A stretch of 64,000 nucleotides of DNA from Rhizoclosmatium globosum (lineage: Eukaryota; Chytridiomycota; Chytridiomycetes; Chytridiales; Chytriomycetaceae). The stretch is taken from positions 355,224 to 419,223 of the forward strand of contig MCGO01000037.1 in the NCBI GenBank assembly GCA_002104985.1, written 5' to 3'. The translations under genes were made by a program, and so were the position numbers. Shown here piece after piece: positions 54,542 to 64,000 of the stretch. The first letter of the stretch is position 1. Every line of letters starts with the position of its first letter. The notes below the pieces were generated by a model, which searched no databases, was not told the origin of the DNA, and saw nothing but the letters and a program-made list of their open reading frames with translations.

Positions 54542-57500
54542 TTAACGCACAACAATTCTCACATATGGAACCTCAACATCTTCACCAGTTCGGTCATTCA
54601 CACACACCTCCAAAACGATCGCTTTGACGTGTGGTGGAACAGGTTTCTTGCTAATGCTCTCAATCAGCTCGATAATGGTCATGTTGAGTCGTTCTTGCAT
54701 CTTGGCCTTTTGCATGAAGAAGCTATACAGCATCGACACACCAGATGAAAGCATTGTGATTTCAAGTTCGTAATCATTCTTGAACTTTTCAATCAACTGC
54801 TTCAAAGTCAAGTTGCCGACAATGTCGAAACGGTCCCACAATGTCCATTCGGTTTCGTGGTACTTGAATTTGGGGGCAGCAATGGGCTCGGAGAATCCAA
54901 AGAATGGAAGTGCGAGGTTAATAAAACCGTTCTTGTAGTCTTCAATCTTTGTCTTGCCATCGATGATCTATAGAAACAGATAAGTATACGGAAGCAGGTT
55001 TTATGTGAATGAAACAAACCTTGAAGAGTTCAAGACAGACCAAACCAGTCACCAAAGCAGTGGTGGTGGCAATGGCTGGAATAATCTTTCCAGCAATGAA
55101 CTTGGTCTTGAGACGATCGGCGTTCGCAATGTTGTAGTTGGATGCACGCAAGTTTGATGCAGCAGTGATGAAATCAATGTGGAAGTTGGAATCGTCATCC
55201 TTCTCGAAATCAGCTGGCTGGAGCTTGTATCCAGGCAACGAGGATGGGCTTGGAAGAGCCTTGACGAGGTCTTCAAGTTCAGAAGCATCTAAAGATATTC
55301 TATTTAGCAAAAAATGTGACTGACTTTTGGTTACAACAAACCAGTAGATTGGGTCTGAACGTTCTCATTCTCTTGCACTTGAATCTTGACACCAGTCTTT
55401 GGCTGGAACTCTGGGACATGGATAGTGGCAAGAACAGTTTGGAAGTACTTCTTGTCGCGCTCACCTTTAATAATCCTGTCAGTACCAATTTAGATATAAG
55501 CTTTTTTAAACTCACCCTTCAATCCGAAGTTAAAGGCGTATAAGTTGGCAGCAGCAATAATGAAATCCAAGTGAAGTGGGTCCTCTGCGTCAAACACAAT
55601 CTTGGTAGGAGCACGCTTTGGTCCTGACCAGAATGGAGTTCCAGTAGACGTGACAGCATCAACAGGGAAGTTGTACAACAACTGGGCAATCTGGTTGTGG
55701 TAGTAGTCTTGGAACTTGAAACGAGCCCAAGCGACACACTGCTCGAATGACTTGGGGCGGTCGGTTACAAGCATGTGGTGGATACTTTCAATGGTTTCCT
55801 TGGCGCTTCCTGGCTCCTTCAAGGTGGTTGTGACAAAGTTTGGCTGAGTCAAGTACATGTTGACGTTCTCGGCTGGACCTCTGAACAAACCGTCAAATAC
55901 ATCACGGGCCCATTGAATAGTGTGCTCAATCTGGTTTGGGAAGTTCTTCAAGGTACAGATTGGAATAGACTTCTCTGGAGGGTCGTTGGATGAAGAGTAA
56001 GACTCAGTGACTCCTGGCAAGACAACCTGAGTGTTTCCCTTGGTTCCCAAAGTACCACTTTCCAAAAGAGACTTTCTGTAGTACACACAACGTCTGTCGA
56101 CATACTTTCTTGCGTCAACGTTGTCCAAAGCGTTTGTGACTCCAGTCAAACCCTCCCAGAACTCATCACCAAAGATGTTTTCTGTGTCTGGGCCAACACG
56201 ATCAGCAAACGACTTGATCTTGTTACGAAGATCAGGGTTCATAGCCTCAACAGCACTTGCAGCACATTCACTCTTAAGGCGACCGACATCCTTTGGACGG
56301 AACAAGAATTGACGGTTCAAGTTAGACTTTTCAATGGTATCCATATCTGTCACGTAAATGTATCCCTCAGGTCCACTTCCCAATCCAAGCATCGCCCAGT
56401 TTTTGAGCATTTCACAACCAATAGCTCCAGCACCAACAAGGAATTGACGAGCGTTTGTCAACTTGGTGAAGAAGTCATAACCGAAGACGGCAATGATTCC
56501 ATCGTAACGGGTACCCTGTGGTCTGCAGCTCTGCTCAGTCAAAGCGCTGCTGGAGGGCAAGGACTCAAGACTGTCGAAGAACAAGTGCTGATAGATTGGG
56601 CAGAACTTTCCGGAACAGGCCTTCAACACTTCTTGAGCAACCAATCCTCCAATAACAGCAGCCATTGGAGTCAAATCTCCTCTTGCTTGGAAGGCAAGTT
56701 CCTTAATCAGCTTCTCGTCCAAATCAATTGGGTTGGCGGATTGAGCGTTGATAGCCAAGGCATTGTTGAAAACTTCAGTTGCGTGGGCTTCGTTACGCGG
56801 CAATGGGAGAACAGAGTGTTTCGCTTTGAAGGCATCCAATGCTTGGAATCCGATGAGAAGCTGGGTTGGGCGATCAAACTTTGCAAAGTCAGAGTAGACG
56901 AATTCAGGAGCCTTCAAAGAGTCCTTGAGAGAGTGCTGAATTTTCAAAGTGTTAGTTAAATTGAACTTAAAAATGAGAATGTACTCACAAATTTCAAAGT
57001 CTTTGGTTGCTTCACTTGTGTGAAAATACCTCCGGTCTTATAGTTTCCAAGGTTGGAAGTATCTCCGATTTTGAAAGTGTAAGGACCAGAAACAGAAACC
57101 TTTCGTGGTTCACATCCGTTCAAAGCCTCCATTCCCTGAACTTCCTGGAAAGTGACGTAGTCTCCGTCTTCAAGTCCGTGACGATGGTCCTCCAAACAAG
57201 TGACAAGACCATTTTCCTCCTACGGGAAACGTAAGCAAACATGAATTTCTCACTAGTTGCATGACTCACAGCTGAAATTCCGGCAACCATTCCACTGACT
57301 GGTTCTTCACCGGTCTGGTCAGTAACAACAAACGCCTCTCCGAAGTCGTTGAAAACGGATCTAGCTCAAACGATCAGACGGGAGTCAGGAAACCCCAAAA
57401 ATAATAATACTCACCCAAACAATCCGCGAATGTCAGATGCGATGAATTTGATGTTGTTTCTGTGAGTGATCTCGTTGATGCGCAATTGCTCAGCCAAAGG

Positions 57501-58180
57501 CACGTCTGTCAAAACGACGACTTGGTACTTGAGCAACTCTGCCTCAGTGAGATCTCCATCGTATACGGACACTGGCACATAGCTGTTGAGTTCAGCAAGA
57601 CGAGCCACAGTTGCTTGGGCACGAGGCTTTCCGACATCGCTGTGGTTCAAGTAGAACTACGACACCAAAACAATGTGAGCAAATCAAGAGAGAAAACTAA
57701 TTCGTTAGAGCTCACCTGCGATGAGAGATCGGTAATCTCAACGTGTCCTCTGTCGTGAAGGGTGACTGACTTGACTCCTGCAGCCCCAATCAAAACACAC
57801 AGTCAGCAATCAATTCAAGCACTACGCGATAAGAGATATAAACAGACCAGCAAGGATAACGTTCTTTGCTGCGAGCGTGGGCGGCTGTTAGTCCAATGCG
57901 ACACCAACAAAGCAACAACGCACCAATTTCAGCACCAAGGCCCTTCAAACCAACAATAAGAACATTGGAAACACTCATTGCGAGCATCGCTGTTTTGCCC
58001 AACACGTAACTAGAATGGAAAGACGCGCAGTTTCAGTATTTGGATACCCACCCAACCAGCCACTACGAGTTCTACTATGTACTAAGTGCTGAGTAGGGAC
58101 ACTCACAGTTGTCGTGAATAGAGCCCTTCATCGATGGCATCGACGGGGCCCTGCTGAATGCCTTCCATCGTTGTCGACAT
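54542..58180 (-). CDS. UBA1: Ubiquitin-activating enzyme E1
   Basis: ATP-dependent E1 that charges E2 enzymes with ubiquitin. About eleven introns. Start [11 protein letters not shown], then [13 protein letters not shown]. The inactive adenylation half has [19 protein letters not shown]. The active half has [37 protein letters not shown] and [19 protein letters not shown]. The catalytic Cys is in [17 protein letters not shown]. The second catalytic cysteine half-domain and the ubiquitin-fold domain ([19 protein letters not shown]) complete the protein, which is of normal length. No frameshift was found. The first introns are close together, with exons of a few tens of bases. Confidence 0.96.
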
Positions 58181-58276
58181 TGTTGCGTGGCTGTGGTTTG
58201 ATATGTTTTTTCTCAAGGCTTCCACTTGTTGCAACTCCACATTCACTTTCCTTTGATAATCAGAGTTTATTCGAAA

Positions 58277-59675
58277 TCAGTCTTTCGTCTTTCTTCGCTT
58301 CTTATCTCCTCCCTGTATAAGTCCATGCTTTTCCATATTGGTTCGTTTCTTTTCACCAAACTTGGTGTCAACCAAATGCATATTTGCAACTCGCTTCGCC
58401 AAACCAACTTCATTCAACGTGTCCAGAACAGGCTTCTCAGGAACTGGGTACTCTTCAAGCTTCTTGTTGATTTTCCCTTCAATGTTTTGAAGAATATCAA
58501 TGTCCCGCTCCGTCACAAGAGACACGGACAGACCACCCTTTCCAGCTCTCGCAGTTCTTCCAACACGGTGCACGTAGTCGGCTGCATCCGCCGGGAGCTC
58601 GTAATTGAAAACAACCTCAACAACGGGATGTCCAATCCTCTGGATCCAACATCCGTGGCAATCAGAATAGGAACAATTCCACTCTTGAATTTTGCGAGAC
58701 TTCCAAGTCGATCATTTTGACTCATTTGTGCATGAAGAGCTGTTGATCGAACACCAAGTTCTCTTAACAAGACTCGCACTCGCTCTGCAGTTCGACATTT
58801 TCCCGTAAAGATGATCATGGTTTTGTTGGGCAGCATCGTTCTAACCATGTATGCCATGTACGCATCTCGCACAGTTGAGGGAATAAAGACATATCGCTGA
58901 TCCAGCTTCTCGACAGTATCAAATCTCGCTGCACATTGATACACAAATGGCTTTGATTCGGCTGAAAAGTTGAGTTGCTCGATTTCTTCAGTCAAGGTGG
59001 CAGTGAAGAGAAGAGTTTGTCGTTTCTTTGGACACACGTTCAAGATTTCTTCCAGATCCTATCACTTCAAAGGTTACAAACGACTTCTTTGACTTCTTGG
59101 GTGTTACAGCACGAACCTCACTGGAAAGAATCATCAACAGCCGGTCACACTCATCCATCACCAAAAACTGGAGCTTCTTAAAGTTGATTGCATTCGCACT
59201 ACTACGGATATGATCAGCAAGTCTTCCAGGCGTAGCAACGATAACGTGCGGCCTCCGTGTCAGTTCCAATGCTTGCTTCATCATATCCATTCCTCCCACA
59301 ACGACAGACAGCTTAAGAGAGATTCCAGTTCCAAGAATACGGAATTGTTCGGCAATTTGGTAAGCAAGTTCTCGTGTGGGCGTCAATACGAGAGCGTAGG
59401 GACCGTATGGGTCTTCTGCAAGCTTCTGCAGATTGGAAGGCGAACGCAGCTAAAATAACTGTCAATGATCCGATTATGATGGAAAAGAAAGGGGTCACAC
59501 CTGTTTTACCACTACCCGTTCGAGAAGCTCCGATTGTATCCTTTCCATCCAAGATCTGAGGGATGCAGGCCGCCTGAATCTCAGTTGGCTGAGTGATTGA
59601 AATGGCAGCAAGTCCATCACAGAGCCATTTGGCAACTCCAATCTCTTCAAATGTTTTGGCCTTGTGCACGGACAT
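58277..59675 (-). CDS. DBP8: DEAD-box RNA helicase Dbp8/DDX49-like, frameshifted
   Basis: Helicase of small-subunit rRNA processing. Three exons (59501-59675, 59117-59449, 58277-59058). Motifs: Q motif [22 protein letters not shown], Ia TPTREL, II DECD (not DEAD), [31 protein letters not shown]. The C-terminal [12 protein letters not shown] block is typical of Dbp8/DDX49. Two sites break the frame: two bases are missing around 59429-59441, where AFALPILQKL is expected, and one base around 58616-58626 after LDIP. Everything around them is conserved, so I take them as consensus errors, although a decaying gene cannot be excluded without reads. Confidence 0.85.
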
Positions 59676-59762
59676 GAAGGTATGGTTGTGTGTGATGAAA
59701 AAAACAAAACAAAGTAAAACAATAGAACCCGTTTATTCAAGATATACATAATATCATATCCT

Positions 59763-62700
59763 CTACTGACGCGAGATGGTGGCACGTACTTGCCCAGAAG
59801 AAGAAGCTGCACCAGAGCCAGCAAGAGCCACCAGCATTCTTGGCAGCCTCTCTTTTCTCTCCAACCACCGCGCCACCGCCGGAACCAGCTGCTGGGGCCT
59901 CATTCTCCCCTTCACGTGGTCTACCGAATCCAGAGCGACCCGATCCGAAACCAGAACCACCATCGCGATCACGGTTTCCAAGTCACGATCACGGTTTCCT
60001 CCAAATCGTCGCGGTCTCCACCGAATCCTCCTCCAGAGGCACGGTCTCCTCCGAAACCGCCAGATCGCTCACCACCGAATCTGTCACCTCCGGCGTCACC
60101 ACGTCTGCTTGGAGAAACGTACTTTCCACTAGCGTCAGTGCTGGCCGCTGGAGCATTACGTCTCCAACCATCGGAATCAGCTGGGGCAGCCGAAGGTGGA
60201 GCGGCAGAGGAAGGTGGACCACGACGAGCCCATGGTCCATCGTCTTTTCTCACGTCACGAGACTTCTCCTCCATGCGCTCACGTTCACGTTGCTTCAATC
60301 TCTCTTCAGCCTCACGCTCACGCTCCTGTTGTCTACGGAAGATTTCGTCTTGTTTCCTGTTGGAATGAACGAAAGTTAGACATGGAAATCCACAAACCAA
60401 ATAAGACTTACTTGGCAGCTTCTTCTTGCTCAGCTCTTCTAGCCTCCTCCCTAGCCTTACGCTCTTCAGCAAGCTTGGCAGACTCCGCAAGACGAATCTT
60501 TTCGTTCTCCAAGAAGATACGACGAGCTTCCTCCTCCTTCAACTTGCGTGCAAGCTCGTCTTGCTTTCTCTTGCGGACTTCAGCAATACGTTGAGCCTTT
60601 GCCTCCGCAATCATGGCTTCCACCTTTGCAACTTCTGCATTGTGAGCCTCCTGTCTGGCAGTTTGCAACTTTACTTTGTATTCCTCGTAGTCTGGAACCA
60701 TACGGGTAACTCTCTGCTTGATTTGCAAAGCCTCAACGTGCTTTGTCTTGGAAGCTTCAAGCTGAGCCTTCTTGAGGGCATTGTAGTAAGCCTTGTCAAT
60801 CTTCTTCTGCTCCTCGTGATCAGCCTCCCACTTGACAGTCTCAGCACGGCGGAACGCTCTCTCAGTGTGGTCAAGACGCTTCGAAATGTTCTTCATCTTG
60901 TTCGCCAAGTCACGCTTCTCTTGCTCGATAAGCTCCACCTGCTTCTTCATCAAGGTGTCAGTATCCAAGTTGATGAGTTCCTCCTTGTCAATCTTGGTCT
61001 TTCCAGCCCCGGCGATTCTCTCCGCAAGCTTAAGCGCTTCTTCACGTTCACGGTCAGCACGAATTTGCGCAATCTTCTCCATCTCACGACGCTTCATGTC
61101 TTCCTCCATACGGATCTTCTCCAACTCGGCTTCACGACGTTGCTGCTCCTGTCTCTTGATTTCGTCATCACGAATCTTCTTGGCAGCTTCATACTCCTTC
61201 ATCTCACGTCTCTTTTCAATGAGAATGACACGCTCAGCAGCCAAACGACGCTCCTCTTCCATAGTCTCCAAAGCAACACGAATAGCTTCCTGTTGAGCAT
61301 CGCGCTTTTCTTGCAACTTGTTAGGGTTGATCAAGTTAACAGCCACGTTCAATCTGGCAGCAAGGTTGGTCAAGTGAGAACGCATTTGGTCACTTGGGGT
61401 GCTTCCACCGCGAGAAGTCTTAGAAACAGCACCTCTTCCACCGGCAAAGATGTCAGTTTCGAAAGTGATGGTCTTGGCCATGTGGTTGACACGCATACTG
61501 AGCTCTCCCTTTCTGCAGCCGTTCATGATGAACTTCTCAATGTTGCATTCATCGTAACTGATGCTGGAGTTCAAGCTTGGAAAGCTTGCCAAGTTGACAT
61601 GCTCTCGATAGTGATGGATTGGTAGACCTGGCTCAACTGTTGCAAGAGACGAGTCAAGATGACCTGGTGCAAAGGACGAGCGTACTTGGTCAAGGTCCTT
61701 CTGGTCACTCAACTTGGTGATGATTGGTGCAATCTTCTTGCAGATGGAGAGTGGGTGGAAATCAACTTCAAGAATTTGTACAATTCACGGACTTCTGGGC
61801 GGATGCGAGAGAAGACGTTCTTGTTCAAGGCTTCCTTGAGCAAGGACTCACGAGTTGGAGTTTTGTTCACACGGAGCAAGTTGTGAGACTTCACGTGGCT
61901 TGTTGTCATCACTGTCAGCGGTGGTAGTGCTGGTCTGGAAGCAGAGATGATTGGAATGGACAGGGCGGAAATCAACACAATTGTTGCCATTCTGGACAAA
62001 ATATTAGTAAAAAAATAATGATTCGATTAAAAGGAAATACACACCTTTCGTGCTCTTCATCAGGCAAGTTCTTGTTTGTACGAACAATTGAAAAGAGCTT
62101 GCTGTAGGCAGCAGCATGGAACAAGTAGTTCTCACACTCTAACCATGAAAATTCTAGCGAGCTTTTCGTAGTAGTTGGCCAACATAATCGCCTTTGGTGG
62201 CTTCTTGGAGACAATGAACAAAGTGTGAATGTCTTCAATAGAACGGAAGCCTTCCTGCCACAATTCCAACTCGGCAGCTGCATTCAACTGCTCAAAACGG
62301 GTATCCAAGTGACGTTGGAGAGTGTCAGGGTCGCTCAAGTTGATGGAGTGCGTTTGGTTGGCGTATTTCGCAGCGGTGGTCAAGTGCTGTCTGAGAATCT
62401 CACAGAGACGACGGAATTCAGTCTTACGAACGTACTTCAAACAGAATTTGAAGGCCTGGGATGCAGTTGCCTGGTACAAAATCTCCAATCGAGAGTTGTT
62501 TCTGAGAATGTCCAAGGGCAGTTCTGTAGGCTTCCCACAAGAATTTAAGCCATGGAGTCACAACTTCACGATCAGTGCGGTCCTTTGAAACATCTCCGGA
62601 AACAGTTGAGAGAATGATGGACTCTGGAGTTTCGGTCGCTTCCAAGTCCTCAACAAGGTCCAAGTTGATTTGATCCGCCTTCTCCTGGGCTTCAGCAACT

Positions 62701-63193
62701 TTCGACTCTGAGAGATCAATGAACTTCTTGATGACAACCTGTTGAAACGAGAGAGTTGAGAAACTGTGCTAGCAAAACAGGCTCAACGACTTAAATAGTA
62801 CCTCGATGGCAGTCACGGTGATATTCTGGGAGATGTTTTTGTACTGATGAAGACCCTCCTTCGCAAGCTTTCCCTTACGCAACAAACAGCCAATTCAATG
62901 AATCTGAGCAAGATTGGCTCGAGGACGTTGATGGCAGTGGCTCTGAGCGCTTTGACATGATAACTTCGTGCAACAAGTCCAGGGCAGACTCATTTTGGTT
63001 CACGGCGATGAGCTCTGAGAGAAGTGCGAGTTAGGAACTCTTGAAGGGGCGAAATCACAAACTAACCTTCTGCTCTCTTCAGAGCATTCTCGGGCTTCTG
63101 ATATACTCGAGACTAAATGAGGGTTGTTAAACAGGTTGGCCATAAGACAGCGGATTGTGGGCCAGTTGATGGTTGTGTTGTGATGCTCACCAT
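59763..63193 (-). CDS. TIF32: Translation initiation factor eIF3 subunit a, several frameshifts
   Basis: Largest scaffold subunit of eIF3. The first exon is the ATG alone (63191-63193), followed at once by an intron to 63113; the join gives [15 protein letters not shown], matching human [15 protein letters not shown] residue for residue in position. Further introns: 63015-63066, 62739-62801, 61992-62046 and 60357-60411. Conserved blocks: [52 protein letters not shown] and [14 protein letters not shown], then the PCI region and a long charged coiled coil. The C-terminus is Gly/Arg/Asp-rich. One-base shifts occur near 62949, 62883, 62512, 62140 and 61768, and again in the Gly-rich end near 59975, so the last 60 residues are uncertain. 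Confidence 0.9.
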
Positions 63194-63264
63194 TTGACTT
63201 TGAAAAAAGAAAAGTGGAAGAGCAACGAAAGACATTGGGAAGACATCCACAATCAAATGATTCT

Positions 63265-63869
63265 TTACTCGTTGGATTTATTGTTTAGTAATTCACTCAA
63301 GTTGGCTGGTTTGAGGGTGCTGAAGGAACTTGCGTTCACGGCGGAAGGCTTTCCAGGAATATTTGGATACAATTCAGCTTCCAACCTCTCCAACTCATTC
63401 ATTTTTTCTTTCATTGTCGTACGGCAATTTGGCAATCTCGCCATCTAGTTGGACTTGCTCTTCATATTCCAATCCAGCGTCAGATCTCAATTCTAAAGCC
63501 AACAAACGCATACCTTTCTCGATTACTGCACGGGCTTTCTCCTTCTCGAGCTTCATAATTAATCCACCTCCGAAGAACCATACTTTCTTGTCTATGGCAA
63601 TTCATTCAGATCACGCCTTCACAAGAATTCCAACACGAACCAACTTCATTACGCCTGAAGCAGCCACAGCTTCTCTATTTGCATTTCGTCGTCGATCCAA
63701 GTCAACAATCTGCAACCAGTTGTGAGTACTAGCACATCCACAAACAAGTACCCACCAAACGCTTGTCTGTCAGCACTTCTTCCGCCAGACGCTACCAATA
63801 TGAATTCAACTTCAAAACTAAAAAACCAAGACTCACTTCGACTTCGGCCTGGTCCTTGAGCACATTCAT
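63265..63869 (-). CDS. PDRG1: PDRG1-like prefoldin-related protein
   Basis: Small coiled-coil protein of the R2TP/prefoldin-like assembly in animals. Five exons (63837-63869, 63756-63791, 63637-63709, 63514-63591, 63265-63459), about 137 residues. Matches with human PDRG1 in order: [51 protein letters not shown], and a GKPSAV tail. The exons sum to one base too many; one G of the pair at 63423-63424 appears to be extra, where AKL should continue [11 protein letters not shown]. The exon 3 donor is the weakest. Its start codon is 31 bp from that of SF3B6. Confidence 0.75.
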
Positions 63870-63900
63870 TGTTTCCAGCAAACAAAAACAAAGCAAGAAT
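63870..63900. promoter_or_regulatory. Shared bidirectional promoter, PDRG1-like / SF3B6
   Basis: 31 bp between divergent start codons, A-rich on the plus strand (GCAAACAAAAACAAAGCAAG). No TATA box is seen. Confidence 0.45.
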
Positions 63901-64000
63901 GGCCTTTTCTGGAGCAAAGAATGTCGGTGTCCGTCTGCCGCCCGAAGTAAACCGCATTCTGTTCGTGCGAAACCTGCCCTTTAAAATGTCCGCCGAGGAA
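63901..64000 (+). CDS. SF3B6: Splicing factor 3B subunit 6 (p14), 5' end (partial)
   Basis: U2 snRNP protein that contacts the branch-site adenosine through an RRM. The 33 codons present read [20 protein letters not shown], then FKMSAEE. They match human SF3B6 ([25 protein letters not shown]) nearly throughout, including RNP2. The gene is cut by the right edge of the window. Confidence 0.93.

Noticed and set aside
60426..61625. Long open frame (about 400 codons) on the plus strand opposite eIF3a
   Set aside because: It is antisense to the charged coiled coil of eIF3a; its Leu/Ser-rich translation is the usual shadow of Glu/Lys/Arg codons and has no family features.
58277..63193. DBP8 and eIF3a as pseudogenes
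   Set aside because: Apart from single-base shifts, all motifs, splice sites and lengths are conserved, with no in-frame stops or substitutions in key residues. Decay would leave more damage.
1..64000. CRISPR arrays, insertion sequences, transposon ORFs, LTRs or viral insertions
   Set aside because: No repeat arrays, transposase, integrase, reverse transcriptase or capsid-like coding sequence was found.

Overview
The window is compact eukaryotic nuclear DNA. It has many short spliceosomal introns (most 45-90 bp, GT...AG, often with a CTAAC-like branch site), tRNA genes, 30-odd protein genes on both strands and very short intergenic gaps. The mix of fungal-type genes (GGC1 GTP/GDP carrier, Spp1-like COMPASS subunit, GH26-like secreted enzyme, Pls-like NRPS) with genes typical of flagellated cells (NME8/TXNDC3-like, MORN2, HEATR4-like) and a class C GPCR points to a zoosporic early-diverging fungus, most likely a chytrid. 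That is an inference from gene content. The standard genetic code fits every gene read here.

Layout. 1-3.8 kb: 3' end of a mitochondrial carrier, one unrecognised gene and an island of five tRNAs. 3.8-8.7 kb: mitochondrial EF-G, proteasome chaperone PSMG4, GGC1 and an orphan tail-anchored protein. 9.2-17.4 kb: a FANCA homologue, two oxidoreductases and an M13 metallopeptidase. 17.8-31.4 kb: RING protein, a thioredoxin plus four-NDK protein, GH26-like secreted enzyme, V-ATPase subunit C, 14-3-3, MORN2 and a GCK-type kinase. 31.4-39.5 kb: GATA+PHD Spp1-like protein and a 1.7-kilo-residue adenylation/carrier/six-TM/left-handed-helix synthetase. 39.7-45.7 kb: tRNA-Val, SUB1/PC4, MED4, tRNA-Met and HEATR4-like. 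46.1-49.8 kb: ureide cluster (PuuE-type allantoinase, HIU hydrolase, OHCU decarboxylase) abutting ATG6/Beclin. 49.8-54.3 kb: class C GPCR and two small orphans. 54.5-64 kb: UBA1, DBP8, eIF3a, PDRG1-like and the start of SF3B6.

The most interesting points are these. The three enzymes downstream of uricase sit in 2.1 kb, and the start codon of the decarboxylase overlaps the stop codon of ATG6 on the same strand (ATGA). Head-to-head gene pairs have start codons only 12-51 bp apart. The synthetase has the full architecture of epsilon-poly-lysine synthetases. There is a FANCA gene in a fungus. A GATA finger is fused to the COMPASS PHD protein.

A technical caveat: at least a dozen single-base frameshifts, mostly losses and often in short homopolymers, interrupt otherwise well conserved housekeeping genes (mEF-G, DBP8, eIF3a, V-ATPase C and others). 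They look like consensus errors rather than pseudogenes, and are densest from 58.6 to 63.5 kb. Exon limits were read by eye from splice signals, reading frame and remembered protein families; no alignment was run.
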